Shown: positions 36,728-46,401, counted from the stretch's first letter. The stretch is DNA of 64,000 nucleotides from Janthinobacterium sp. PAMC25594 (GCF_019443505.1 NZ_CP080377.1:2480001-2544000), one strand, 5' to 3'. Notes: generated from the sequence alone by a model not told the origin. Made by a program: numbers and translations.

Positions 36728-37819
36728 TCAGCGTCCGGCAAACTCGTTCAGATAATTCACTAAGGCTTGCACGCCCTCGATCGGCATCGCGTTATAGATC
36801 GATGCACGCATGCCGCCGACGGACTTGTGGCCCTTCAGTTGCAGCAGGCCGCGCTGTTTCGCGCCGGCCAGGAATGCGTCGTTCAAGCTTTCATCGCGCA
36901 AATAGAACGGGATGGTCATGCGCGAGCGGTATGCCGGCTCGACCCGGTTCTGGTAGAAGTCGTCCGCATCGAGCGCCGCGTACAGCAGCGCCGCTTTGTC
37001 AATATTACGCTGTTCCATGGCTGCCACGCCACCTTGGCGTTTCAGCCACTGGAAAACCAGGCCGGCGATATAGATGCCGTAGGTGGGCGGCGTGTTGTAC
37101 ATCGACTCATGTTCGGCCACGATGGTCCAGTCGAAAGCGGACGGGCAGATCGGCAGCGCCTTGCCCAGCAAGTCTTCGCGCACGATGACCAGGGTCAGGC
37201 CGGCCGGACCGATATTCTTTTGCGCGCCGCCGAAGATCACGCCGTATTGCGACACGTCGATCACGCGCGACAAAATGTGCGAGGACATGTCGGCCACGAT
37301 GGTGGTCCCTGCCGGCACGTCTGGCGCCTGCTGGAATTCCACGCCGTCGATGGTTTCATTGGTGCAGATATGCAGGTAGGCGGCGCCCGGCGTCAGCTTC
37401 CACTCGGCGACCGGCGGCACACCCGTGAAACGCGTGGCCTTGGACGATGCGGCCACGTTGACGTTGGCGTACTTGGCCGCTTCCTGGATCGATTTGCCCG
37501 ACCACGAGCCCGTATGCACGAAGTCGATGGTGGCCGGCTGCCGCGCGGCCAGGCCCACCAGGTTCATGGGGATGATGGCGTTCTCGCCCAGGCCACCACC
37601 CTGCAGGAACAGGATCTTGTAGTTCTCGGGCACGACCAGCAGTTCGCGCAGGTCGGCTACCGCCTGTTTGTAGATGGAGATGAATTCGGGACCACGGTGG
37701 CTCATTTCCATCACCGACATGCCACTGCCATGCCAATCGAGCATTTCGGCGGCCGCTTGCGCCAGCACTTCCTTGGGCAGGACGGCGGGGCCGGCTGAAA
37801 AATTGTAGATATGGGTCAC
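36728..37819 (-). CDS. serC: Phosphoserine aminotransferase
   Basis: A 363-residue PLP enzyme for serine and pyridoxal phosphate synthesis. [15 protein letters not shown] at the N-terminus, SHRGPEF near 40, and the PLP lysine in [20 protein letters not shown] near 195 are the family signatures; [15 protein letters not shown] closes the protein. It sits between gyrA/DUF2059 and pheA, the classical beta-proteobacterial order. Confidence 0.96.
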   Translation of the reverse strand: MTHIYNFSAGPAVLPKEVLAQAAAEMLDWHGSGMSVMEMSHRGPEFISIYKQAVADLRELLVVPENYKILFLQGGGLGENAIIPMNLVGLAARQPATIDFVHTGSWSGKSIQEAAKYANVNVAASSKATRFTGVPPVAEWKLTPGAAYLHICTNETIDGVEFQQAPDVPAGTTIVADMSSHILSRVIDVSQYGVIFGGAQKNIGPAGLTLVIVREDLLGKALPICPSAFDWTIVAEHESMYNTPPTYGIYIAGLVFQWLKRQGGVAAMEQRNIDKAALLYAALDADDFYQNRVEPAYRSRMTIPFYLRDESLNDAFLAGAKQRGLLQLKGHKSVGGMRASIYNAMPIEGVQALVNYLNEFAGR

Positions 37820-37846
37820 GATACGGTCCTTGGCAAAATGGGAATC

Positions 37847-38431
37847 TTATTGGGGCGACTGCGTGGCCGCCCGCATGACCTGGTCAAGCACGGCATTCAC
37901 GCGCGGGATCAGCACGCGCTGGCTGATGGCCATCGACTCGGCCGACAGTTGCGGCATGGTGGCCAGCATCTTGCGGCCCAGCGGCGTCTGGTAGAAGGCC
38001 GTCAGCTGCTCGACTTCCTGCACCGTGTAAAAGCGCGCGTACAAGGGCACCATTTCGGCGCTCAACTCGTCGATCAGGGTCGGGTCGGCCAGCACCTGCG
38101 TCAGGGTGGCGATGGCGACGGGGATTTCTTCCTCGGCGCTGGCCAGCGCGCGCGCCTTGCGCTGCTCGTCCAGCTTCGGGTTGCTGCTGATTTGCTGCTG
38201 CGCCGACTGGCGGATCATGGCGGGCACCGATTGCAGCATCTGGTCGAAGATGCTGCGCGTCAGTTGCGGGAACTGCATCGCGTCGAGCATGCGCCGCACG
38301 GCCACTTTCATGGCGGGGCTGGGCGCGGCCTGGCGCGCGGGCGTGGCTTGCGCACTCTGGGCCAAGGCCGGCAGCGTGGCAAGGAAGGCCAGCGAAAACG
38401 CGGCGAAGAAGGTGGCGACGATTTTTCTCAT
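37847..38431 (-). CDS. Exported DUF2059 protein
   Basis: A 194-residue protein with a signal peptide (MRKIVATFFAAFSLAF, cleavage near ALAQ). The C-terminal half (LYARFYTVQEVEQLTAFYQTPLGRKML) is the DUF2059 signature, found in periplasmic proteins of unknown role. ATG 38431 gives the signal peptide; the frame extends 47 codons further over a repeat. It lies 27 bases upstream of serC and may be cotranscribed with it. Confidence 0.88.
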   Translation of the reverse strand: MRKIVATFFAAFSLAFLATLPALAQSAQATPARQAAPSPAMKVAVRRMLDAMQFPQLTRSIFDQMLQSVPAMIRQSAQQQISSNPKLDEQRKARALASAEEEIPVAIATLTQVLADPTLIDELSAEMVPLYARFYTVQEVEQLTAFYQTPLGRKMLATMPQLSAESMAISQRVLIPRVNAVLDQVMRAATQSPQ

Positions 38432-38481
38432 GGCATGCGGGATGTTGAATGAAGGGTAAATGGGCTGCGGCCGGGAGGCTT

Positions 38482-38515
38482 GTCGGCTTAAGCCCTTTGG
38501 GCTAAGCCGACCTAC
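38482..38515 (-). repeat. Single REP element with GTAG head
   Basis: Read on the minus strand: GTAG followed by GTCGGCTTA, a short loop, and TAAGCCGAC. It matches the element at 35528-35561 in head and stem pattern and lies between gyrA and the DUF2059 gene. Confidence 0.75.
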
Positions 38516-38543
38516 GGGCCTAACAACTGGTGCGCCAATAGCA

Positions 38544-38569
38544 ATTGGGGCTCCCGAAAGAGCCCCAAT
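38544..38569 (-). terminator. Hairpin 3' of gyrA
   Basis: ATTGGGGCTC and GAGCCCCAAT form a perfect 10-bp stem around a 6-base loop, 5 bases past the gyrA stop. The U-tract is poor, so termination may be partial. Confidence 0.65.
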
Positions 38570-38573
38570 CATC

Positions 38574-41252
38574 TTACTCCGGCTGGGCCGGATCGACAGG
38601 ATCGGCTGGTTCAGCCGCTGCCGGCGCAGGCGCGGCGTCCGCCTCCGTCGTCAGCTCGACTTCGTCGATATCCGTTTCCACCACGCGCTGCAGGCCGGAC
38701 AGCTTGGTGCCGTCTTCCACGGCGATCAGGGTCACGCCCTGCGTCGCGCGGCCCATCTCGCGGATTTCCGACACGCGGGTGCGGATCAATACGCCACCGG
38801 TGGTGATCAGCATGATTTCATCGCTGGTATCGACCAGGGTCGCGGCAACCACTTTACCGTTGCGCTCGCTGGTCTGGATGGCGATCATGCCTTTCGTGCC
38901 ACGGCCATGGCGCGTGTACTCGGTGATCGGCGTGCGCTTGCCGTAGCCGTTTTCCGTGGCCGTCAGCACCGACTGCTGCTCGTTCTCGGCCACCAGCAGG
39001 GCGATCACGTGCTGGCCTTCTTCCAGGTTCATGCCGCGCACGCCGCGCGCCGTGCGGCCCATCGGACGCACATCGTTTTCGTCGAAGCGCACTGCCTTGC
39101 CCGAATCGGAGAACAGCATCACGTCGTGCTGGCCGTCGGTCAGCGCCGCGCCAATCAGGAAGTCGCCGTCGTCCAGGTCGACCGCGATGATGCCGGCCTT
39201 GCGTGGATTGCTGAAATCCTTCAGCGGCGTTTTCTTGACGGTGCCGAGGCTGGTCGACATGAACACGTAATGATCTTCCGGGAACGTGCGGTTCTCGCCC
39301 GACAACGGCAGGATCACGGTGATCTTTTCGTTGTCCTGCAGCGGGAACATGTTGACGATCGGCTTGCCGCGTGAATTGCGCGAGCCTTGCGGCACTTCCC
39401 ACACCTTCAGCCAGTACATGCGGCCACGATCCGAGAAGCACAGGATGTAGTCATGCGTATTGGCGATGAACAGCTGGTCGATCCAGTCTTCCTCTTTGGT
39501 CGCCATGGCCTGCTTGCCGCGTCCGCCGCGCTTCTGCGCGCGGTATTCGGAAATCGGCTGCGCCTTCATGTAGCCGGTGTGCGACAGGGTCACGACCATG
39601 TCTTGCGGCGTGATCAGGTCTTCCGTTTCCAGGTCGGTCGCGTTCAACTCGATCTGCGAGCGGCGCACGTCCTTGTTGCCGGCGCCGTATTCGTTCTTCG
39701 CCGCCGTCATTTCATCGGTGATGATGACGGTGACGCGTTCCGGCTTGGCCAGGATGTCGAGCAAGTCGGCGATATGTTCCATCACGTCCTTGTACTCGTT
39801 GACGATCTTGTCCTGTTCCAGGCCGGTCAGGCGCTGCAGGCGCATCTGCAAAATTTCCTGCGCCTGGTCGTCCGACAGCTTGTACAGGCCATCGGTCTGC
39901 ATGCCGTAGTGCTTCGGCAGGTTTTCCGGACGGTAGGCATCGATGCCGCCTGGCGTCGTGCCGTCGCCCGTGCGGGCCAGCATTTCGCGCACGACGGACG
40001 AATCCCAGGCCTTGGCCATCAGCTCGACCTTGGCGATCGGCGGCGTCGGCGCGGCCTTGATGATGGCGATGAAGTCATCGATATTGGCCAGCGCGACAGC
40101 CAGACCTTCGAGCACGTGACCGCGTTCGCGCGCCTTGCGCAGTTCGAACACGGTACGGCGCGTGACCACTTCGCGGCGGTGCGACAGGAAGCATTGCAGC
40201 ATCTGCTTGAGGTTCAGCAGCTTCGGCTGGCCATCGACCAGGGCCACCATGTTCATGCCGAAGGTGTCTTGCAACTGGGTCTGCTTGTACAGGTTGTTCA
40301 GCACCACTTCCGGCACTTCGCCCCGTTTCAGCTCGATCACCACGCGCATGCCCGACTTGTCGGATTCGTCGCGAATGTCGGAAATGCCGTCGAGCTTCTT
40401 GTCGCGCACGTTTTCGGCGATGCGTTCCAGCAAGGACTTCTTGTTGACCTGGAATGGCAGCTCGTCGACGATGATGGCGATGCGGCCGCCATCCTTGCCG
40501 TATTCTTCGAAGTGGGTCTTGGCGCGCATGACCACGCGGCCGCGGCCCGTACGGTAGCCGTCGCGCACGCCCGACACGCCATAGATGATGCCGGCGGTAG
40601 GGAAATCGGGAGCGGGAATGATCTCGATCAATTCATCGATCGTGCATTCCGGGTTGCGCAACACATACAGCGCGCCGTCGATGACTTCGGTGATGTTGTG
40701 TGGTGGAATATTCGTCGCCATGCCGACGGCGATGCCGGACGAGCCATTGATCAGCAGGTTAGGGATACGCGTCGGCAAGACCGTCGGTTCCTTTTCCTTG
40801 CCATCGTAGTTGGGCTGGAAGTCGACGGTGTCCTTGTCGATATCGGCCAGCAGCTCGCCGGCGATCTTGTCCAGGCGGCACTCGGTGTAACGCATCGCCG
40901 CGGCGCCATCGCCGTCGACGGAACCGAAGTTGCCCTGGCCATCGACGAGCATGTAGCGCAGCGAAAAATCTTGCGCCATGCGCACCAGTGTGTCGTAGAT
41001 CGAGGCATCGCCGTGGGGATGGTACTTACCCATGGTTTCGCCGACCACGCGGGCGCACTTGACGTAAGGGCGGTTCCACACGTTATTCATTTCATGCATC
41101 GCGAACAAGACGCGGCGGTGCACTGGCTTCAAGCCATCACGCGCATCGGGCAAGGCGCGACCGACGATCACGCTCATGGCGTAATCGAGGTAGCTCTTGC
41201 GCATCTCTTCTTCGAGGGAAATAGGAATTGTTTCTTTTGCGAATTGATCCAT
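38574..41252 (-). CDS. gyrA: DNA gyrase subunit A
   Basis: An 892-residue type II topoisomerase subunit. The catalytic Tyr122 lies in [11 protein letters not shown] with numbering identical to E. coli, and the quinolone-resistance region reads [11 protein letters not shown], so residue 83 is Ala and 87 is Asp. Beta-pinwheel repeats of the C-terminal domain follow from about 540 with the GyrA box region [11 protein letters not shown], and an acidic/Ala/Pro tail ends the protein. It is the first gene of the long minus-strand block. Confidence 0.97.
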   Translation of the reverse strand: MDQFAKETIPISLEEEMRKSYLDYAMSVIVGRALPDARDGLKPVHRRVLFAMHEMNNVWNRPYVKCARVVGETMGKYHPHGDASIYDTLVRMAQDFSLRYMLVDGQGNFGSVDGDGAAAMRYTECRLDKIAGELLADIDKDTVDFQPNYDGKEKEPTVLPTRIPNLLINGSSGIAVGMATNIPPHNITEVIDGALYVLRNPECTIDELIEIIPAPDFPTAGIIYGVSGVRDGYRTGRGRVVMRAKTHFEEYGKDGGRIAIIVDELPFQVNKKSLLERIAENVRDKKLDGISDIRDESDKSGMRVVIELKRGEVPEVVLNNLYKQTQLQDTFGMNMVALVDGQPKLLNLKQMLQCFLSHRREVVTRRTVFELRKARERGHVLEGLAVALANIDDFIAIIKAAPTPPIAKVELMAKAWDSSVVREMLARTGDGTTPGGIDAYRPENLPKHYGMQTDGLYKLSDDQAQEILQMRLQRLTGLEQDKIVNEYKDVMEHIADLLDILAKPERVTVIITDEMTAAKNEYGAGNKDVRRSQIELNATDLETEDLITPQDMVVTLSHTGYMKAQPISEYRAQKRGGRGKQAMATKEEDWIDQLFIANTHDYILCFSDRGRMYWLKVWEVPQGSRNSRGKPIVNMFPLQDNEKITVILPLSGENRTFPEDHYVFMSTSLGTVKKTPLKDFSNPRKAGIIAVDLDDGDFLIGAALTDGQHDVMLFSDSGKAVRFDENDVRPMGRTARGVRGMNLEEGQHVIALLVAENEQQSVLTATENGYGKRTPITEYTRHGRGTKGMIAIQTSERNGKVVAATLVDTSDEIMLITTGGVLIRTRVSEIREMGRATQGVTLIAVEDGTKLSGLQRVVETDIDEVELTTEADAAPAPAAAEPADPVDPAQPE

Positions 41253-41388
41253 TGGCGGTTCGACTGATCTCAGGCTGTGGTTAACTTATCTGTTACGCAA
41301 TGTATGACGCAATACTGCATATCCTGGGTGGCTGTCGTCGTGGACGCCGCACCGCGCGCTGCTGGCCCGGCCCGGCTTCCATGTCGCA

Positions 41389-41490
41389 GAGTGCCCGAGC
41401 AAATCGGCGGGCTGGCGGCACGGTCAGTACGCGTACCGCAGGGGTACGTCCTGGCCATGCAGTGCCGCCGTGGGCATTTGCTCGACACTC
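41389..41490. other. Long imperfect inverted repeat in the gyrA-ompA intergenic region
   Basis: The arms pair in three blocks: GAGTG/CACTC (outer ends), CGAGCAAAT/ATTTGCTCG, and GGCGGCAC (41414-41421) / GTGCCGCC (41462-41469). The centre can fold further (GGTCAG/CTGGCC, CGTACC/GGTACG). A TTGACA box (41491-41496) with TAGCAT 16 bases on abuts the right end on the plus strand. On the minus strand TAAAAT near 41512-41517 could start gyrA, which would place the fold in its leader. The rest of 41253-41908 shows no convincing gene. Confidence 0.7.
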
Positions 41491-41908
41491 TTGACAGTCA
41501 AGCACACGATTTTAGCATGCGCGCCCAGCTACCTGTACAAATTGGCCATGCCGACAATATTGTCAGATTGCACCAGGGCCGCGCACGCCGGCCGGCCGAT
41601 AATGCACAATGGCAATATCAGTTCAATACGCCTGCCCTTCAAAGTGGCAAAAAAAACGATCAATTGTTACAGATGCGTTACAAATGGGCATTTTCGTTGC
41701 GCAAAAACAACGCGCGGTCTAAAATCGGGCAAGCTTTGATTTAACCACCGTCGTGTGCCCCTGATGCGTGTGGCAAAATGACTGGGAAGTTAATTGCTAG
41801 TTTCGCAATCTGAAACGAGCGCATATGGTCTACATGATAAAATCTTGGCACGTAGCACCAGTAGCGCAGTGTTGTTCTGCGGATATCACCCCCCGAAAGG
41901 AAAAAAGA

Positions 41909-42619
41909 ATGAATAAATTTGTAACGCTGTTTTTCGCTGCATCCGCAGTGATTGCTGGCTCGGCTTCGGCCCAAACCCCAACCTCCCCACCATTCGCGCC
42001 AGTTACCACTGACATCAAAGCACCAAGCCCGAAAAGCGCTTACGTGCAAGATGCCCGCGGCGTGATCGTGCGCGATCCATTCGGTCTGTGCTGGCGCACC
42101 GGCTACTGGACACCTGCTGACGCAGTGCCAGGTTGCGACGTGCCACTGTGCGTAGAGCCAGAAACCCTGCAAGACGGCAAATGCGTGGCTCCACCAGCGC
42201 CAGTCGTACCAGCACCGGCACCAGTCGTTGTCGTACCAGTACCAGTCGTTGTGGCTCCTACCTCGGAAAAAGTCAGCTTCGCTGCTGATGCATTCTTCGA
42301 TTTCGACAAAGCTACGCTGAAGCCAGAAGGCAAAGCCAAGCTGGACGAGCTGACCGCACAACTGGGCGGCATCAACCTGGAAGTCATCATCGCTGTGGGT
42401 CACACTGACTCCGTCGGCACCGATGCTTACAACCAAAAACTGTCGGTACGTCGTGCTGATGCTGTCAAAGCCTACCTGGTCACCAAAGGCGTTGAAAGCA
42501 ACCGCGTGTACACCGAAGGCAAAGGCGAGAAACAACCTGTTGCTGATAACAAAACTGCCGAAGGCCGTGCGAAAAACCGTCGCGTGGAAATCGAAGTTGT
42601 TGGTACCCGCAACAAGTAA
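41909..42619 (+). CDS. OmpA-family outer membrane protein
   Basis: A 236-residue protein: signal peptide MNKFVTLFFAASAVIAGSASAQ, a roughly 95-residue middle part with two Cys pairs (GLCWRTGYW, GCDVPLCVEPE, GKCV), a Pro/Val linker (PAPVVPAPAPVVVV), and a C-terminal OmpA domain with FFDFDKATLKPEGK, GHTDSVGTDAYNQKLSVRRADAV and the terminal NRRVEIEV. It anchors the outer membrane to peptidoglycan. The N-terminal part is not the usual 8-strand barrel. AAAGG supports ATG 41909. Codon use is biased as in highly expressed genes. Confidence 0.92.
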   Translation: MNKFVTLFFAASAVIAGSASAQTPTSPPFAPVTTDIKAPSPKSAYVQDARGVIVRDPFGLCWRTGYWTPADAVPGCDVPLCVEPETLQDGKCVAPPAPVVPAPAPVVVVPVPVVVAPTSEKVSFAADAFFDFDKATLKPEGKAKLDELTAQLGGINLEVIIAVGHTDSVGTDAYNQKLSVRRADAVKAYLVTKGVESNRVYTEGKGEKQPVADNKTAEGRAKNRRVEIEVVGTRNK

Positions 42620-42672
42620 TAGCTGAGCCCCTGGACTTGCCGCAAGTCATCGCGCAAGTCAAGGACAGCATG

Positions 42673-42701
42673 AAAAACCCCGCCAAGGCGGGGTTTTTTT
42701 T
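42673..42701 (+). terminator. Rho-independent terminator of the OmpA-family gene
   Basis: CCCCGCC-aag-GGCGGGG stem with five A before and eight T after, about 55 bases past the stop. Confidence 0.9.
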
Positions 42702-42746
42702 CGTCCGTGGCTGCCCGATTGTAAAATTGCCGCTATTATTCGACCT

Positions 42747-43442
42747 ATGAACGCCGACCCTCTCGAAATCCAAAAATTCAGTGAGCTGGCCCACCGCTGG
42801 TGGGACCCCACTTCCGAGTTTCGTCCCTTGCACGAAATTAACCCCCTGCGCCTGGAATGGATCAACGCGAAAGTGCCGCTGGCCGGCAAGCGCGTGATCG
42901 ACATCGGCTGCGGCGGCGGCATCCTGGCCGAATCGATGGCCCGCAAGGGCGCCGACGTGACGGGCATCGACCTGTCCGACAAGGCCCTGAAAGTGGCCGA
43001 CCTGCACAGCCTGGAATCGGGCGCCAAGGTACGCTACAAGCTGATCGCCGCCGAAGCCATGGCCGAGGAAGAGCCGGGCCAGTACGACGTCGTGACCTGC
43101 ATGGAAATGCTCGAGCACGTGCCGGACCCCGCCGCCATCGTGAAAGCCTGCGCCACGCTGGTCAAGCCGGGCGGCCACATCTTCCTGTCGACCCTGAACC
43201 GCAACCCGAAAGCGTACCTGTTCGCCATCCTGGGCGCCGAGTACCTGCTGCGCCTGCTGCCGAAAGGCACGCACGACTATGACAAATTCATCACCCCATC
43301 CGAACTGTCGCAATACGCGCGCAACGCCGGCCTGGACGTCAACAGCATGCGCGGCATGGGCTACAATCCGCTGACCAAGATTTACTCACTTAATAGCGAT
43401 ACCAGCGTCAATTATCTGGTGGCCTGCACCCGGCCGCTGTAA
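42747..43442 (+). CDS. ubiG: Ubiquinone biosynthesis O-methyltransferase
   Basis: A 231-residue SAM-dependent methyltransferase for both O-methylation steps of ubiquinone synthesis. [24 protein letters not shown] is the UbiG N-terminal signature; [20 protein letters not shown] is the SAM site, EMLEHVPDP follows, and [19 protein letters not shown] is typical. It lies 68 bases upstream of the phosphatase gene, often adjacent in beta-proteobacteria. Confidence 0.96.
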   Translation: MNADPLEIQKFSELAHRWWDPTSEFRPLHEINPLRLEWINAKVPLAGKRVIDIGCGGGILAESMARKGADVTGIDLSDKALKVADLHSLESGAKVRYKLIAAEAMAEEEPGQYDVVTCMEMLEHVPDPAAIVKACATLVKPGGHIFLSTLNRNPKAYLFAILGAEYLLRLLPKGTHDYDKFITPSELSQYARNAGLDVNSMRGMGYNPLTKIYSLNSDTSVNYLVACTRPL

Positions 43443-43510
43443 CCATCACGCACAATACAAGGCGGCTGCGGCCGCCATTTTTCATTCTTACTTGACACCT
43501 TTTGCCCGCC

Positions 43511-44215
43511 ATGATCACAGACCATCTGCCAGCCCCGCGCGCCATCCTGTTCGACCTCGACGGCACCCTGGCCGACACCGCGCCCGACCTGGCGGCGGCC
43601 ATCAATCTGCTGCGCGCGCGCGCCGGCCTGGCGCCGACCCCGTATGACATCCTGCGCCCCACCGCCTCGGCCGGCGCGCGCGGCATGATAGGCGCGTCGT
43701 ATGGCGTGCAACCTGGCGAAAGCGGCTACGAAGCCCTGAAAGACGGCTTCCTGAACAATTACGAAGCGGCCCTGGCCGTGGAAAGCCGTTTATTCGACGG
43801 CATCCCCACCCTGCTCGATGGCCTGCAAGCACTGGGCCTGGCCTGGGGCGTGGTCACCAACAAGGCGGCCCGCTTCACCGACCCGCTGGTGGGCCAGATC
43901 GGCCTGGGCGGCGCCGGCTGCGTGATCTCGGGCGACACCATGGCGCACCCGAAACCGCACCCCGCCCCCCTGCTGGAAGCGGCGCGCCGCCTGGAGCTGG
44001 CGCCGCAAGACTGCTGGTACGTGGGCGACGACCTGCGCGACATCCAGGCCGGCCGCGCCGCCGGCATGCGCACGGTCGCCTGCGCCTGGGGCTACTGCGG
44101 CCCCGTCGAGCCACAACACTGGAAGGCCGACCACCTGCTGGACACGCCGCTGGCCCTGCTCGAACTGGTGACTGGCGTGGTGAAGGCGGCGCAGGCGCGG
44201 CAGTTGGCGGCATAA
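43511..44215 (+). CDS. gph: Phosphoglycolate phosphatase (HAD family)
   Basis: A 234-residue HAD hydrolase clearing 2-phosphoglycolate. The nucleophile motif ILFDLDGTLADTAPDL is at residues 12-27, motif II/III has GVVTNKAARF and KPHPAPLLEAARRL, and motif IV CWYVGDDLRDIQAGRAAGM. ATG 43511 is preferred over a TTG three codons upstream. It is probably cotranscribed with ubiG. Confidence 0.92.
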   Translation: MITDHLPAPRAILFDLDGTLADTAPDLAAAINLLRARAGLAPTPYDILRPTASAGARGMIGASYGVQPGESGYEALKDGFLNNYEAALAVESRLFDGIPTLLDGLQALGLAWGVVTNKAARFTDPLVGQIGLGGAGCVISGDTMAHPKPHPAPLLEAARRLELAPQDCWYVGDDLRDIQAGRAAGMRTVACAWGYCGPVEPQHWKADHLLDTPLALLELVTGVVKAAQARQLAA

Positions 44216-44281
44216 ATCGGCCTCCTCTTGATCTGGCGCGCCAACAAACGAATGCATCATGCAAGAGTGTGAAGATTGCGC

Positions 44282-44287
44282 TACAAT
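44282..44287 (+). promoter_or_regulatory. Likely -10 box of ssrA
   Basis: TACAAT lies 12 bases before the mature 5' end of tmRNA. The matching -35 region is poor. The mature end is made by RNase P, so the true transcription start may be slightly upstream of 44299. Confidence 0.45.
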
Positions 44288-44298
44288 GAAGGTTCTGT

Positions 44299-44659
44299 GG
44301 GGACGACCTGGTTTCGACGTGGGTTGCAAAGCAGCGCAGGGCATACCGAGGGCGGGCTACCTCGTAAATACAACCTGAAAAAACTTAACTGCAAACGATA
44401 ACTCGTACGCACTGGCAGCTTAATTGCTGTTAGCTCTAGAACACCTCGTCCCTGGGGTGGGCCGTTAAAAGCTCTAGAGTCATTTACAGGGACTCGTCTG
44501 ATGCTGGGTTACTTAGCGTCCGACTAAATAATAGGTAACTCGCTTGCCCATAACGTGCACATCCGTGCTGGCTGAGTTAAATTAAATGATAGTGCTAAGT
44601 ATGTAGAACTGTCTGTGGAGTGCTTGCGGACGCGGGTTCGATTCCCGCCGTCTCCACCA
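44299..44659 (+). ncRNA. ssrA: Transfer-messenger RNA (tmRNA)
   Basis: A 361-nt RNA that rescues stalled ribosomes. The 5' end GGGGACG pairs with CGTCTCC before ACCA at the 3' end, and GGTTCGATTCC is the T-arm. The resume codon is GCA at 44391; the tag frame reads ANDNSYALAA and ends with TAA at 44421-44423, a beta-proteobacterial type tag. Pseudoknot regions such as AGCTCTAGA...TCTAGAG are visible. CCA is encoded. Confidence 0.95.
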
Positions 44660-44668
44660 CTGAATAAA

Positions 44669-44708
44669 TAAAAGGGCTTCCCCGTTTTGGCGGGGAGGCC
44701 CTTTTTAT
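44669..44708 (+). terminator. Rho-independent terminator of ssrA
   Basis: AAAGGGCTTCCCCG and CGGGGAGGCCCTTT form a long stem with a 5-base loop followed by a T-run. Confidence 0.9.
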
Positions 44709-44970
44709 TTATTCCATGCATGCAGAACGCGGGCAGCGCATCCGCGTCCGGTACGGACGGGGGGGTTTTGCGGGGCCTTCGGCGAGCGCAGCTCGGCGCC
44801 GCAAAACCGGGTTGCGCTTGCAAGCGCACCCCCCTCCGATTCTTCTAGCCAAGTTTTGCGCCGCCGGCGGCTTTTCCTAACGACAAGCTTAGCGGCTCAG
44901 GCTGTATGCAAATGCCGGACCTGACCCTCGCTCCCTCGCTCCATCAAGGGCCAATGATATAGTGGCGGGA
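44709..44970. other. GC-rich structured non-coding stretch 3' of ssrA
   Basis: No convincing gene. It has a perfect 10-bp inverted repeat GGTTTTGCGG (44764-44773) / CCGCAAAACC (44799-44808), a small palindrome TGCGCTTGCAAGCGCA just after, and the left copy of a diverged direct repeat (44831-44878). Confidence 0.6.
44831..44878 (+). repeat. Diverged direct repeat, left copy
   Basis: This shares CCCTCC..GATTC.TC..GCCA, CTTGCGCCG.(A/C)GGCGG and TTTTCCT in the same order and spacing with 45733-45781. The two copies flank about 0.85 kb holding two small genes. Confidence 0.6.
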
Positions 44971-45297
44971 ATGTATACACTGAAAGAAACCACCATGAAA
45001 AACGACGCAACCGCTCGCCCGCAAGCAAACCAGGCACCTGCCAGACTCAGCAAAGGGGACTTCGTCACCGCACTGCGCAAGCTGCTGCAGGAAGCAGGAA
45101 AGGCCGGCAAGACCGACGTGGACGTACGCGCTGCGACCCTGCACACCGACGTTGGCGTTTATCCCGCGCGCGGCCACTCGATGCCGACCTGTTGCACGGT
45201 GATGTATGAGGAGATGCAGCCGGGTGATGAGATACTGCTGGCGCCATCCGGCGGCAAAGGACCTACCCTGCTGGTACGGTATAAATTCCCGCGCTGA
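44971..45297 (+). CDS. Small conserved-looking protein, unknown function
   Basis: A 108-residue soluble protein. The C-terminal 60 residues (LHTDVGVYPARGHSMPTCC, then VMYEEMQPGDEILLAPSGG and LLVRYKFPR) recall the small module found at the end of some HNH-type phage or mobile-element proteins. I recognise that only from memory and no nuclease part is present. ATG 44971 follows GGCGGGA closely; ATG 44995 is an alternative. It stands in the orphan stretch downstream of ssrA. Confidence 0.65.
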   Translation: MYTLKETTMKNDATARPQANQAPARLSKGDFVTALRKLLQEAGKAGKTDVDVRAATLHTDVGVYPARGHSMPTCCTVMYEEMQPGDEILLAPSGGKGPTLLVRYKFPR

Positions 45298-45394
45298 GAA
45301 TCGCGATCTTAAGCTACTGATGGCGATTCAGAGCGGTAATCGGCCCCGTCCGCTTACGCCCCGAAGCGGTCATAGAACTACCGAAGTAGGCGGA

Positions 45395-45664
45395 TCAATG
45401 AAGTGAATTCACAGCGTCCTGGATATCGTTGATCAACAATGCGAGATCGGCCTTGTCGCCGTGCATGTCGAGTTCACGAGTGGCAATCAATCCCATGGAC
45501 AGCGGCCCTGGCGCTGGGTCGCAAGGACATCCGGACACAAATCCTTCGCACCAACCTGGTTGTCGCAGGATAGATTGTCCAGGCGGCCAGCCTTTCGCTG
45601 CCAGAGGCTGAATCTGCTGAATAGCTGATTGAATCTTCCACAAGAGCATTATTTTATCTTCCAT
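45395..45664 (-). CDS. Hypothetical small protein
   Basis: An 89-residue frame starting MEDKIMLLWKIQSAIQQIQ, with a Cys/Pro-rich centre (CEGFVSGCPCDP) and a helical end. No signal peptide or recognised domain. It is convergent with the preceding small gene and lies within the repeat-flanked stretch. Coding potential is uncertain. Confidence 0.35.
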   Translation of the reverse strand: MEDKIMLLWKIQSAIQQIQPLAAKGWPPGQSILRQPGWCEGFVSGCPCDPAPGPLSMGLIATRELDMHGDKADLALLINDIQDAVNSLH

Positions 45665-45732
45665 TTTTCTTGCACGCACGCACGAGTGAGTGAGTAAGCG
45701 CTTGTGGCTGCGGATTCAATCGGTGGTCGCAA

Positions 45733-45781
45733 CCCTCCCCGATTCCTCCGGCCAGCTCTTGCGCCGCAGGCGGTTTTTCCT
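45733..45781 (+). repeat. Diverged direct repeat, right copy
   Basis: Counterpart of 44831-44878; see there. It lies just upstream of the small membrane protein gene. Confidence 0.6.
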
Positions 45782-45935
45782 GTGGCCGGGCACCAAACCA
45801 ATATGGAAATTAGTAAATATGCTATATTTATTAATTGCGGAAACCTGACCTTTCACGGCCGGTGAAATCATGCGCAAGGGTGACCGACAAGCCATGGCGG
45901 CGCGATCTGAATGTATTGCCACAGAAACCCTCACC

Positions 45936-46319
45936 ATGAAAATTGCCCGCCTCCTCTCCTCCAGTTTCCTCGTTCTGGCCGTGGCCCTCGTCGCTTATGG
46001 CCTTTTCGGCTTCTCCCGTTTTGCCTGGTACACCGGCGCCTACTACGATGAGCACATGATCTTGTTCGACCACGGCTTCCATCCTTTTGCATGGGGTATC
46101 GCGCTGCTGCTGATGGGGCAGATGGCCCGCTTGCAGCAGCGTCGAGCGGCGATGCTGCTCGCCGCCGGCACCGCCCTGGTGCTCCTTCTCTGGAAGCGTG
46201 CAACCGTGCCTGAGGCCATCGCCAATCAGCAACTTTTCCCCGGTCCTGATTTACTGGAGGGACTGATTGTTACCGCTGTCGTGGTCATCATCCTGGCGCT
46301 GATAGACCGTCCCGTCTAG
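45936..46319 (+). CDS. Small multipass membrane protein, unknown function
   Basis: A 127-residue protein with about four membrane helices (residues 6-26, 46-62, 68-84 and 105-122) and a short periplasmic loop after the first. ATG 45936 (MKIARLLSS) is chosen over an upstream ATG because it starts directly before the first helix. The region upstream (45782-45935) is AT-richer than average and has TATATT-like boxes. No family recognised. Confidence 0.6.
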   Translation: MKIARLLSSSFLVLAVALVAYGLFGFSRFAWYTGAYYDEHMILFDHGFHPFAWGIALLLMGQMARLQQRRAAMLLAAGTALVLLLWKRATVPEAIANQQLFPGPDLLEGLIVTAVVVIILALIDRPV

Positions 46320-46401
46320 CAGGCCATCCGTAAGGCACTTGATCGTAGCCGGTGACCCCGGGGGCAAGCCTGCCATTCATACACAATTCCGCACGCAAGA
46401 A

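Noticed and set aside
39387..41267. Plus-strand frame of 626 residues opposite gyrA
   Set aside because: Shadow frame; the minus strand is unmistakably gyrA.
41277..41744. Frame of 155 residues in the gyrA-ompA gap
   Set aside because: It runs through the long inverted repeat, has no ribosome binding site or domain, and its composition is not coding-like.
44524..44829. Minus-strand frame of 101 residues with GGDGGNRTRVRKHST
   Set aside because: It is antisense to tmRNA; this peptide is a familiar artefact of frames over tmRNA and tRNA-Ser 3' ends.
44299..46319. Integrated prophage or genomic island at ssrA
   Set aside because: No integrase, no duplicated tmRNA 3' end and no phage structural genes in the window; only small orphans are seen.
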